From an uncultured Lachnospiraceae bacterium (GTDB lineage Bacteria > Bacillota > Clostridia > Lachnospirales > Lachnospiraceae): DNA of 50,044 bases. Under the pieces are notes generated by a model, which saw nothing but the letters and a program-made list of their open reading frames with translations, made no database searches and had not been told where the DNA came from. Below are positions 33,838 through 43,700 of the stretch, one piece after another; the stretch's first letter is position 1, and every line of letters begins with the position of its first letter. Made by a program: the position numbers and the translations under genes. The stretch covers positions 1 to 50,044 of the forward strand of contig CACYMQ010000030.1 in NCBI GenBank assembly GCA_902775555.1. The letters are read 5' to 3'.

Positions 33838-36800
33838 TTATCTTTCAAGCCGGTTTCCCAGCACTTTTCGGGCAATGGCCGCCTGCCGTACCTTCTGAGC
33901 CGCCTCAAATTCAGCCCGATCCCGGCTCAGTGTCTCCGAATTGATCAGCGAATCCGTGGAGTACAGGACCAGAGACAGTTTCGATATGAGCTCGCCCCGG
34001 TTTTCCCTTACGTACGGGGAGTCCTGATGTTCCTCCGCCACGGTTTGCCAGATTTCCGTCAGCACTTCATCCGCGCGTTCCAGATCCGGATCCGAAGTGT
34101 AGTTGGTAAATCTTGCAGACGAAAAGGCGGTCATCATTTTTTCGTATTGCGAATAGGAATCGACCAGTTCCGGATTCTCTTTTGTGACCACATAGAAGAT
34201 GTAATGCTCCTTCTCCTTCTTCCGGGTTTTCTCGTCGCCGGCAACCTTTGCCGTCCTCACAAACCGTTCTTCATTCCGGAGTTCCCCGGGGATCTCCGTA
34301 TCCTTCAGTCTTTCGGAGACCTCTTTATACTTCTGAAGAAGCTTATCCCGTTCAACCAGCCATCCTTCCTGCATCTTCTTCATGATATCCTTGGTGGCTG
34401 TTTCTCCGAGGATCCTGTCGACCAGCATATTCACATTTATGCTCTTCATCGTCTCCATGGGACCGAAGATATCCGTCATGGCAAAGGCTGTGAAGAGTTC
34501 CAGAAGACGAGCCGCTTTTTCCTTATCATCGGAAGCGCTCTCCACATAGTCTTTCGAAATACTGTAGACCCTGTTGTAGAAGGCCTCCACATCCTCACCT
34601 CCCTGATCCAAAGAGGTTCCGTGGTTGGCCCCCATCACCTTCGCCTCAAGCAGAATGGACGGATACATCTGCGCATTTTCCTCTTCCAGTTTGGATTCAA
34701 GGTTACGGAGTTTCTCCGTATCCGACCAGTCCTCCTTCGTGAAGATCACCTTGTCTTTATTCTCCTTCTTTGCATCTTCTTCCTTTAACTCCCGAAGCTT
34801 CTGCTGAATCTTCCTGAGTCGTGAATCGAAGTACAGGCATTTTTCGTGATTAAGAAGGCCTCCGGCGAGCTCACGGATCTCCCCTTCCTTCATCCCAAGG
34901 ATCGTATCTACCATTTCCCGATCCAGCACAGGGAGTTCGATGCGGTTAAGGGGCGGAAGATTTCCCTCCCCGTTCTCCAGTTCCCTGCCACTGACATAGG
35001 AGAAGCCGCCTCCGAAAATGTCGGACTTGATCCCGGTGATCATAGTTGTGGTTCCTTCTACACTGTCCAGATCCGCCTTCTGATACAGGATCGAGCTGTC
35101 GACATCTCGTCCGGCATCCCCCAGCAGATATTGCATAAGTCTTATGGAGGACAGCTGTTTCAACGCTTCCGGCGTAAACATCACACCCTGTCCGGTGATC
35201 TCCTTCCCTACTTCCGCCTCGAATTGCGGTTTTGAATAGACGCTTCTCAGATTCGTACGATACCGGACTCCGGCATGCTCCCCGCCCTCGGCGTCCTTTA
35301 CGACGATCTCCTGCACCTCCGAGAGCACATCCGGCATTCCGAGCCTCTCCGCCAGTTTTTTTGCCGCCTTGATCCCGCTGATCTCCGGTCTCATCTTCCC
35401 CGGAACCTTGCTGACCTGATACATCCAGCGGCCTTTGGAAAGTACGTAAGACAGATCCGCATCTTCCATCTCTTCAATGGATATTATCTCCGGATCCAGC
35501 GTATTCTGTTCCCTCTGTTCCAGAAGTTCCGTAAGCTTACGCTCTGCAGCCGGCGCAAAGGAATCCCCGAACAGCTGATCCGTCACAGCCTTTTCGACGG
35601 CAGTCCGGTACGGATTGTCCTTCAGACTTGTAAAGAGACGGGTGATCTCTTCCTCCGTATATGTTTTTTCCTCCTCCGGGATATCCCCCGGGTTTCCCAC
35701 ATACTGAAGCCCCATGCTCCTTCTGTCCAGATGGATGACCAGGCTGGCAAGATCCTTATAATACTGCCTTGCATTCTCATCCTGAACCTTTCGGTTGATC
35801 AGCTTCTCATAATGATCCAATCGCTCGCGGGCAAGCTTCTCCATCCTTGCCTGCAGGCGATCATTCGAATAATAAGATTTGGCCGACGCCTTCCTCAGTT
35901 CATCAACCTTCTCCCTGTATTTCTTCTCGCTCTGCTGTTCCCGGCTCTCCCGCTGCACTTCCGCATGAGCCCCGGCCTGCTGCTCTTCCACCCCGGCTCC
36001 TGCCGCTTCGGGTTGTGCCTCCTGCAGCCGTCTCTGCTCTTCCAAGGCAAGAAGGTTTGCATATTTCCGTTCATACTGTGTCTTCTTTTCAGCGGCGATC
36101 CTCGTTCCACGGATCCCAGCATCAAAGTAGTCTGCCAGGATCCGGGCAAGCGCTGCCTTCTCCGCAAGCTCCGGATGTGCATTCATATAGTCATCTGCAG
36201 AGGGATCCGCCGCCTTCAGCTGATCGATATTCTGTGCAAACCGCAGCATATCCGCAAAGTTCCCCTGATCCTGTTCGTAGATACTGAGGATCCCCTTTTT
36301 GCTGAGCTCCGCAGGGGAAGGGATGCTGATGGCTCCGATCCGTTCAAATGCTTCCGTCATGAGACGGTTCTTACTCTCTGCATCATTTTGTTCGATGGCA
36401 CGCTGATATTCCCGGTTCCAGTTGTCCTTCTTCAGCTCCGTCCGGTCGACGGGCATGCCGTTCCGGTCCCGTCTTACGGTATATTTTAAGCAGTCTGCAG
36501 GCATTGCATCCCCGGCCTTCAGGATATCCATGGCGGATGCCGCGCGTCTCTTCTTATCCCTGGTGCCGTCAAGTCCCTGTTCTCTCTCCCATTTATGACG
36601 GGTTGAGGGCACATTTTTTTCAAGCTCCTTCTTCACCTTCGAGAGTTCCTGATCCAGCTTCACCCTCTCCGCTTCGAATTCCGTCTTCTCCGCCCTCTTC
36701 GTCACGTCCTCCGAGAGATTCTGCAACTGGTCCATGAGGATCATAAGACAGGAATACTTCGCCTTCAGCGTGCGATAGGTCTCATCCGCACTGCTTTTAC

Positions 36801-37251
36801 TTTTCATCATGGCAGCACTGACCATGCCCTCCATCCGAAGACGCAGGACCTTCTCTCTCTGTCGGTAAAGTTCCAGACCTTTGGTCTTTCCACTGATCTT
36901 GTCTTCAAGGACCGCTGCCTGCTTAAAGCTTTCAGCGGCCTTATTGGCATACTTTTTCCTCTTACTTGCGCCATGATTCTTGTAATTCCGGGAATAGGCC
37001 CGGAGCTCATTTCCGGAGTCCGCCAGGGTCTTATACCGCTCTGCCTTTGCCCGCAGCATAGACGAGTCCTTAAAGAAATACCTGGTCCGCTCCTCAAATG
37101 TGCTTCCCTCTTTCACCCGTTTCTCAATCTTTCCGTAAATGTCCTGAACCGTAGCATGCACCTTCTGCTGCTGCGGGATTCCTCGCTGTTTCTGTTCGGT
37201 ATAGATCGTTCTGTCGTGTTTTTTCTGAATAAATTCATCAAATCCGCTCAT
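33838..37251 (-). CDS. Large protein of unknown function, possible degenerate kinase-like region
   Basis: A 1137-residue cytoplasmic protein starting MSGFDEFIQKKHDRT, with GAGGAGG upstream. It has no signal or membrane segment. It is highly charged; residues about 50-230 and 390-480 are Lys/Glu-rich helices, probably coiled coil. Residues about 600-820 look like a divergent member of the HipA/PI-kinase-like fold found in large Lachnospiraceae proteins. There a CGxxDRHxGN motif and a GIDNDxxFG motif are usual; here the equivalents read LGDAGRDVDSS (about 707-717) and TGIKSDIFGGG. An LPPLNR and ELPVLDREMVDTIL block follows. The catalytic His and Asn would be lost. The kinase relation is inference from memory of motifs. 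Confidence 0.7.
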   Translation of the reverse strand: MSGFDEFIQKKHDRTIYTEQKQRGIPQQQKVHATVQDIYGKIEKRVKEGSTFEERTRYFFKDSSMLRAKAERYKTLADSGNELRAYSRNYKNHGASKRKKYANKAAESFKQAAVLEDKISGKTKGLELYRQREKVLRLRMEGMVSAAMMKSKSSADETYRTLKAKYSCLMILMDQLQNLSEDVTKRAEKTEFEAERVKLDQELSKVKKELEKNVPSTRHKWEREQGLDGTRDKKRRAASAMDILKAGDAMPADCLKYTVRRDRNGMPVDRTELKKDNWNREYQRAIEQNDAESKNRLMTEAFERIGAISIPSPAELSKKGILSIYEQDQGNFADMLRFAQNIDQLKAADPSADDYMNAHPELAEKAALARILADYFDAGIRGTRIAAEKKTQYERKYANLLALEEQRRLQEAQPEAAGAGVEEQQAGAHAEVQRESREQQSEKKYREKVDELRKASAKSYYSNDRLQARMEKLARERLDHYEKLINRKVQDENARQYYKDLASLVIHLDRRSMGLQYVGNPGDIPEEEKTYTEEEITRLFTSLKDNPYRTAVEKAVTDQLFGDSFAPAAERKLTELLEQREQNTLDPEIISIEEMEDADLSYVLSKGRWMYQVSKVPGKMRPEISGIKAAKKLAERLGMPDVLSEVQEIVVKDAEGGEHAGVRYRTNLRSVYSKPQFEAEVGKEITGQGVMFTPEALKQLSSIRLMQYLLGDAGRDVDSSILYQKADLDSVEGTTTMITGIKSDIFGGGFSYVSGRELENGEGNLPPLNRIELPVLDREMVDTILGMKEGEIRELAGGLLNHEKCLYFDSRLRKIQQKLRELKEEDAKKENKDKVIFTKEDWSDTEKLRNLESKLEEENAQMYPSILLEAKVMGANHGTSLDQGGEDVEAFYNRVYSISKDYVESASDDKEKAARLLELFTAFAMTDIFGPMETMKSINVNMLVDRILGETATKDIMKKMQEGWLVERDKLLQKYKEVSERLKDTEIPGELRNEERFVRTAKVAGDEKTRKKEKEHYIFYVVTKENPELVDSYSQYEKMMTAFSSARFTNYTSDPDLERADEVLTEIWQTVAEEHQDSPYVRENRGELISKLSLVLYSTDSLINSETLSRDRAEFEAAQKVRQAAIARKVLGNRLER

Positions 37252-37335
37252 ATGAACCTCCTCATTTCTGTTCACACCATAGAACTTTTTTCAATCCCCG
37301 CTCATGACCCGCACCTGCCACCCTGACAACCGATG

Positions 37336-37368
37336 CTTAAGATCCTTCGCTTTACGAAGAATGACATG
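37336..37368 (-). repeat. Divergent copy of the dispersed element
   Basis: On minus it reads TGTCATTCTTCGTAAAGCGA and then AGGATCTT, matching the ends of the family seen at 13968 and 16229. It lies between the GNAT gene and the 1137-residue gene. Confidence 0.55.
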
Positions 37369-37371
37369 AAC

Positions 37372-38190
37372 CTACCACATTGCTTCATATATACAAACCC
37401 CTGAATTCTCAGGGAATATCTTTCGTGATATGGCCTCCGCTTCCTCACTGACCGCATCGAAGACAATCCCGTATCCGGGACATTTCTCCCGGATGGTCTT
37501 CGCCGCATCAAGAAGCAGCAGCATGGTCCCTTTGGGATTCCTGCTGTAGAGATAAGAGAGCTCCAGATACTGATCCTCCCTCTTCCGGAAGAAAATGAAT
37601 CCCACCACGGAGTCCTCTTCATAAAGGACCATATCCAGACCCGGGATACACTTCTCATTCCACCTGGAAATGTCCGGTATCAAAATGCGATGCACACTCC
37701 GTATCTCCTCCAGAACTTCTCTCTTTTTCTCTTTGTTGAGTACTGAGTAGGATTCCTTCCGATATTCCGTATGGAACTCCTTCTTCAACATTTCCGCTTC
37801 CCCGATCTGTTCCGGCTGCAGATAGAATCTTCTATGGGAATAATCCACCACCACATCGTCTCTGGAAAGGAAGAATCCGTACAGATCCCTGTCCTCTTCC
37901 GTCACTTCAAAGGAAGCGGAGACAGGATATACCAGTCCCGTGGTACTGATAAAATCCAGCACCTGGTCAAAAAGTCCGTTTGCGACCCCCTGCCCTCTGC
38001 ATTTCGGATGCACATAGAGCCAGTCACAGTCATACTGGTCTTCCATAAGAAGAACGGAGATCGCTCCCTGCACCGTGTCGTCATCTCCGCACGCCCCGAT
38101 GGTCAGCCGGTTCTCTCCGGCGGTATATCCCGGATAGAGAACACTCGCAAAATCGGACATATGATCCTCTTCGATAAGAATGTAATACAT
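37372..38190 (-). CDS. GNAT family N-acetyltransferase
   Basis: A 272-residue protein. WLYVHPKCRGQGVANGLF is the acetyl-CoA-binding motif A with the R/Q-x-x-G-x-G/A signature (RGQGVA). The C-terminal half (about 150-270) has MVLYEEDSVVGFIFFR and LELSYLYSRNPKGTMLLL, which looks like a second GNAT-like fold without a clear CoA loop. I start at MYYILIEEDH because GGAGG lies 6 bases before it; two ATGs just upstream are too close to or ahead of that site. The substrate is unknown. Confidence 0.8.
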   Translation of the reverse strand: MYYILIEEDHMSDFASVLYPGYTAGENRLTIGACGDDDTVQGAISVLLMEDQYDCDWLYVHPKCRGQGVANGLFDQVLDFISTTGLVYPVSASFEVTEEDRDLYGFFLSRDDVVVDYSHRRFYLQPEQIGEAEMLKKEFHTEYRKESYSVLNKEKKREVLEEIRSVHRILIPDISRWNEKCIPGLDMVLYEEDSVVGFIFFRKREDQYLELSYLYSRNPKGTMLLLLDAAKTIREKCPGYGIVFDAVSEEAEAISRKIFPENSGVCIYEAMW

Positions 38191-38436
38191 CTGCATCCTC
38201 CTCATTTACAATTTTGATCCCTCACACCTACCGGGATCCCAACTCATTATTTCGATCATAATCTTCCTTTTTCCAAACTCAGTCTCCTATCCGTTATTCT
38301 ATACTCAGCGAATGTACCCGTCAAGCAGAGCCGGACTGCCCTTCAGACCCTCTTTTCAGGTTCTCTTTCCGTCTGTTACAACCTCTTCAAATGTGATAAA
38401 ATGATCTCAAATATTCATATTTCGGGAGGATACTGC

Positions 38437-39054
38437 ATGAAAGTATTAGTCTTAAACGGGAGTCCGAGAATAAATGGAAATACATCTATCGCCATCGCAG
38501 AGATGGAGCAGATCTTCAAAGAAGAAGGGATTGAAACGGAAACCGTTCAGCTCGGAGTCATGGATATCCGCGGATGTATCGCATGCGGATCCTGCAAATC
38601 CACAGGAAAATGTGCTTTTGATGATATTGTAAATCAATTGGCGGAAAAACTGAAGAAAGCAGACGGCCTGGTCCTGGCTTCGCCCGTATACTACGCTTCG
38701 GCAAATGCCACGCTGATCGCATGTCTTGACCGCCTGTTCTACAGTTCTCATTTCGATAAGACCATGAAGGTCGGGGCAAGTATCGCTGTTGCAAGACGCG
38801 GCGGCTGTTCCTCAACCTTTGATGAACTGAATAAGTATTTCACGATCTGCGGCATGCCGGTGGCTTCCAGTCAGTATTGGAATTCTGTTCACGGTGCGGG
38901 AAAAGGGGATGCTGCAAAAGACGTGGAAGGCCTGCAGACCATGCGGGTGCTTGCGCGGAATATGGCATTTCTGATGAAGAGCATTGCTCTTGGAAAAGAG
39001 AAGTATGGTCTTCCGGTGAAAGAGGAACTACAGCATACCAACTTCATCCGGTAA
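38437..39054 (+). CDS. Iron-sulfur flavoprotein / NADPH-dependent FMN reductase family
   Basis: A 205-residue flavodoxin-fold protein. MKVLVLNGSPRINGNTSIA binds the FMN phosphate, CIACGSCKSTGKC is the compact Cys motif for a [4Fe-4S] cluster as in archaeal and clostridial iron-sulfur flavoproteins, and VLASPVYYASANA lines the flavin. I start at 38437, with GGGAGG upstream, rather than 12 codons earlier. It likely acts as a reductase or electron carrier; the partner is unknown. The 231-base gap before it shows no clear promoter. Confidence 0.9.
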   Translation: MKVLVLNGSPRINGNTSIAIAEMEQIFKEEGIETETVQLGVMDIRGCIACGSCKSTGKCAFDDIVNQLAEKLKKADGLVLASPVYYASANATLIACLDRLFYSSHFDKTMKVGASIAVARRGGCSSTFDELNKYFTICGMPVASSQYWNSVHGAGKGDAAKDVEGLQTMRVLARNMAFLMKSIALGKEKYGLPVKEELQHTNFIR

Positions 39055-39087
39055 TACCTGCATATAGAAGTGATGTACAAACACTCC

Positions 39088-39840
39088 TCAGGGTGTTTTC
39101 TGACACCATTCGTGAAGGATGCGGTAGAGTTCCTCATAGTCTGATGCGATATGATCGATATCATACTCCCGGACTGCCGCTTCCACATTTCCGGCCGGCA
39201 TGAACCATACCGATTCAAGTCCCGCGTTCTTTGCACCAAGCATATCGGAGGTAAGGGAATCGCCGATCATGATACATGTATCGCGCGGTTCCCCGATCCT
39301 TTCAAGACAGATGTCAAAAAATGCCGCATCCGGCTTGGCAACTCCCATATCTTCGCTTATAAAGACACCGTCAATGTACCGGTCCAGACCGGTGGTGGCA
39401 AGCCTCCCCTTTGCATTGATGGTGGCCCCATTGGACGCAATATAGATCCGGGAATCCGGGATTTCTTCCTTCACCCGCTTTATAAATTCCAGCGCCCCAT
39501 CCAGTAAAACCCCGTTTTCGGACATGGTCCGGATAAATTCATCATTTAACGGGAGAGGATCGATCTTTGCCGGATCTCCTCCGCTCCGAAGGATCACATC
39601 CCGAAACCGCATCATAAAGAGCTCCTGTCTCGAGATCTTCCCCTTCTCCAGCTCCAGCCAAAGGGATTTGTTATATGCTTTAAAGGCATCGTAGATCTCC
39701 TCCGAAAAGAGAAGCCCCTTCGCTCTTAACACGATCTCCAGCGCTTTATGCTCGGAGGCATGAAAATCCAACAGTGTCTGATCCAGATCAAAGAGTAAAT
39801 TATGATGCACGATCGTCACTTTCTTTATCGAATACTCCAT
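39088..39840 (-). CDS. HAD phosphatase, YjjG-like nucleotidase
   Basis: A 250-residue HAD protein. Motif I is FDLDQTLLDF with the nucleophile Asp, motif II IYIASNG, motif III Lys in VAKPDAAFF, and motif IV IMIGDSLTSDMLGA. The helical cap and overall length match YjjG/TIGR02254 proteins, which dephosphorylate pyrimidine nucleoside monophosphates. Its ATG lies 4 bases after the SDR stop, so the two form an operon. Confidence 0.88.
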   Translation of the reverse strand: MEYSIKKVTIVHHNLLFDLDQTLLDFHASEHKALEIVLRAKGLLFSEEIYDAFKAYNKSLWLELEKGKISRQELFMMRFRDVILRSGGDPAKIDPLPLNDEFIRTMSENGVLLDGALEFIKRVKEEIPDSRIYIASNGATINAKGRLATTGLDRYIDGVFISEDMGVAKPDAAFFDICLERIGEPRDTCIMIGDSLTSDMLGAKNAGLESVWFMPAGNVEAAVREYDIDHIASDYEELYRILHEWCQKTP

Positions 39841-39844
39841 TGCA

Positions 39845-40678
39845 TCACACCTCTTTGAAAAAATCCTTCTTCTTCCACGGAGATGTGATGAAACGTGTCA
39901 TCACCTTGCCCGTGGTAAGCCATTGGAAATGTGCATCATTTTTCGTATTTCCGAGTATTTTCTTCACAAAATAGGACGCAACCACACCCGGTCTGTCTCC
40001 CAAAATGTTGTAGATCTTCTTCGTGCTTTCCGACAGTTCGATGGTCTCCCTGCCGCCCAGTGCCTGTGTCATAAAGTCCGTGACCATGATCCCGGGAGAG
40101 AGTCTGCCTATCTTCACTTTACTGCCACGCTCTTCCAGTTCCTTTGCAAAAGCTTTTGTGAAATAAGTGATCGCGCGTTTACAGGTTCCGTACATATTCA
40201 GTCCCATCATCATGGCATCGTTACTGCCATACCCCTCCAGATTATAGATCATGCCGCCCTCCGGCTGCTGTTCCATCTGCAATGCGGCCAGTCTCGTTCC
40301 CAGGACCGCTCCCCGAAGATCGATCCGAAGGATCTGATCGATCTCCTCCTCAGATAGCTCCCACAGTGCCTTCCAGGGTTGATTCGCTCCTGCATTATTG
40401 ATCCAGATGTCCACATGTCCAAATCGCTCCACCGCCGTATCCAACAATTTCTTCAGATCTTCGGATTTGGTCACATCCCCGGCAACAGCGCATACCCCGG
40501 CCTCACTCCCGATCCGGCGAAGCTTTCTTTGTGCTTCGGAAAGACGTCCTTCATCTCTCCCGTTGATCACAACATTCAGGTTCTTTTTCCGGAACCTTTT
40601 TGCCATCTCAAGCCCCAATCCCTTGGTGGATCCGGTTATTACCACGCACTTAAGTCTCTTCGTACTGTCAGTCATCAT
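39845..40678 (-). CDS. Short-chain dehydrogenase/reductase
   Basis: A 277-residue Rossmann enzyme. GSTKGLGLEMA binds the dinucleotide, NGRDEGRL after strand 2 suggests NADP(H), NNAGANQPW is the structural motif, and YGTCK carries the catalytic Tyr and Lys. The overall form recalls the SDRs related to chlorophyll b reductase, but the substrate cannot be predicted. AAGGG precedes tandem ATGs. It follows the subtilase stop by 23 bases. Confidence 0.9.
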   Translation of the reverse strand: MMTDSTKRLKCVVITGSTKGLGLEMAKRFRKKNLNVVINGRDEGRLSEAQRKLRRIGSEAGVCAVAGDVTKSEDLKKLLDTAVERFGHVDIWINNAGANQPWKALWELSEEEIDQILRIDLRGAVLGTRLAALQMEQQPEGGMIYNLEGYGSNDAMMMGLNMYGTCKRAITYFTKAFAKELEERGSKVKIGRLSPGIMVTDFMTQALGGRETIELSESTKKIYNILGDRPGVVASYFVKKILGNTKNDAHFQWLTTGKVMTRFITSPWKKKDFFKEV

Positions 40679-40701
40679 TCAATCACCCTTGCAAGCCTTC
40701 C

Positions 40702-43700
40702 TTATGGTACATAGTATCCGTTTGCGTCGAACCTGTACTTCACCCCGTCGATGGTCTGCCGGCCGTTCTTTGCATACCAGCCGGATCCGTCTCCGTACCA
40801 CCAGCCCCGGGAATTCTTATGCCAGCGCGCCCTGTAGGGATAGGTGCAGCAGCAGCTCTTTGCGTTCAGCCACCAGCCCTGTATGAATTCTCCCTGAGCC
40901 GCATAGCCGGAAGCAGCGAAGTAGTACCAGCCCCCGTTTATCTTCTTCCAACAATTCTTAAGATAGGACTTTCCGGATGTAGCATACCACCAGCCCTTTG
41001 CATCCTTCTTCCAGCCGGCTGCCTGTTTCTTTCCGTCCCAGGCACCATTTGCTCCCAGATACCAGCCGTTTCTATACGCGTCGCTCTCCATATATCCTTC
41101 TTTATCGAAGAAATACCATTTGCCGTCTATCTTCTGCCAGATGTTTTTCGGATACCATCCTTTTGTATCCTCATACCAATAACCCTTCTTGTTCTTTCTC
41201 CAACCTCCGATGCCTGTATAGGTCTGGGAACCGTCCTTATTGTACCATTTTCCATTTACCCATTCCTTCGAATGCTCCGTCTTCTTCTCAGGTTCTTCCG
41301 GTGGAACCGGTACCGGCGCCGTATCCTGCACCCTATAGTCCGTTGCCCTGAATATGAGCTTCTGTTCATCCGTATACGAGGTTGCGATCACATAGACCCT
41401 CTCAACCCATCTGCCGGACTCAGGATCGCGGATCTGCGCAGTAGTTCCGGCAGCTGCAACGATCTTGCCATCCGCAACTCGTTTCTCATACGGCACAAAG
41501 GAGGTTTCCCCGTTTTTCAGCAGAAAGGTATCCGTAGAATCGTCCTCCGCCACCGGACCGATCAGCATAACTCCGTCACTGACAGCTACAAGTGCCCCTC
41601 CATGCATGGAACGATTCAGTCCGTTCGCCTCCGAGGTAACATCTTCGTATGCGATGCGCGGAAGTACCAGTTCTTTCAGTTCCGGAACCGTCTGAAACCG
41701 GGTAACGACCCACGCCCGGTAGTTCAATTCATCAAACAGGTAAAGATTATCTTCTGAGACCGCCATCTTGGGATTGGCCTCCAGGATCTCATCGTCGGGA
41801 AATGTGAACAGTCGTTTTCTTATGCCGACCCGCGATTCATATTGTCTGATCCCTTCCCTTCCGACAATGTACAGGCTCTCACCATCCGAGACCAGCACAT
41901 CATCCGTGTACACATCATTCGTCGGCAACTCATCCCACCCCGAATATTTTTCATCAAATCTGTATATTTTGATCTCCGCCGTATACCCTTTGACCGGATA
42001 ATCATTTATCGTATTCATGCGAGTACCTTTGATAAAGAGCTGCCCTCCTTCAGCGATGGCTGAAGATACATTTTCCAGGTATACCGGTATTTCATTGACT
42101 TTCTCACTTCTATCCTGATCAAAGTCAAAGCAGATAAATTGTTTGAAGGCCGGATTCTCCTCCACCCTCACCTCCTTCGGAATAAAATATACTTTCCCAC
42201 CGAAAGCCTCTATGATCCCGTCCGTCTCCAGATCGGAAAAATCAGGGGTGGACATTTCCAATCCAAACGCTGCAAAGGAATCATAACCATGCTCAAAAGA
42301 GGGATTTTCATGGATCAGCCCGGTCATGGTATATGATTTATTACTGAGGGAGGATGTGATCTCTGCACGCAGGATGCCGTAATCCGTATACGTTTCCGCT
42401 TCCAAACTGACAGAAGAGTCCGTCCAGGAAACAACGGAAGCCCCGATCACATTCGATCTCCCACCGGCGGTTTCTCCTGTCAATGTAACGCTTCCCTGTT
42501 TGGTTCCAAAATTCAGGCCCTTGAGGACCACCCGTTTGCCGCTCGCACTTATGGAATTTATAACAGGACCGCCGCTGGCCGGATCCATCGGAGATACGGA
42601 AAGGTCCAGAATCCCCCCGGTCTTTGTCTTTCCCGCAAGCGACGGCAGGTTGCGCACACTTGCCTTTACCAGATCCGCCAGTTCAGCTCCTTTTTTCTCA
42701 GGATACCGTGAAGCGATCACTGCAGCAGCACCGGAGACAGCAGGACACGCCATGGACGTTCCATCAAGGAAGTCATAAGCCACGCATTCCGACCCGATCC
42801 CGAAGGAATCAAAATAAACCTTTCCTTCCGATATATCTTTCCTGAAAAGCAGGTTCAGATTGAACCGGAAGTGCTCGAGATCCGCTCCTTCGGGGATCAC
42901 AAAACTATTAACTCCCCAATTGCCCGGGGAGATCTCTTTCATACCCATTACAGTGGACAGCAGCTCTCCTGCCGCATTATAGCACTGTACCGATGTTACG
43001 ACACAACTCTCGGGAGCAGTTACGGCAAAGCCCACATGATCCCCTTCCACTACACCCAGGCTGTCTACATCTCCCAGTTCAAACTGAAATCGGTAGTACT
43101 TTCCGTAATCATCTTCAGAAAACGACTGATCCGTATTAAAACCGAGTCTGAATACCTTGTCCCCGGAGAATCCCATATCCTCACATACGGCAGTATCTAC
43201 CCCGGTATCCGCCTTCTTCCCCTCCGGGGTCAGCTGACAGGCAGTTATAACCGGTGATCCCTCAAATCCTTCATAATACTTGTTCTTCACGGCATCCGGA
43301 ATATATTGTGTATTTCCGGTGTTTATCGTGGACAGAATGCATGAACCCGGCGCTCCCAGAGCGACCGACTGTTTGCCATAGCAGCTGAAATACGAGAGAC
43401 CGCCGAAGCCGTCCGTTGAAGCCACGGTGACCACATAGGGATTATCGAAAACACATGCTGCGCTGATGTTCAACTGGTCGATCTCGACACCTTCATTTCC
43501 GGCAGCCAGAATGGTCACCACTCCGTATTTCTCTCCAAGATGCCGTACTGCAAGATCAAATGCCCTGCAGTTCTGAAAAAGCCCCCAGGAATTACTGGTG
43601 ATCCGGATCCCCACGCCCATTTTATTCGCACGGTCAACAAAATCCAGTCCCCGAAGGATCGATGCCAGGGATGTGGTCGTATCCGTTTCGGAAAGCTGAA

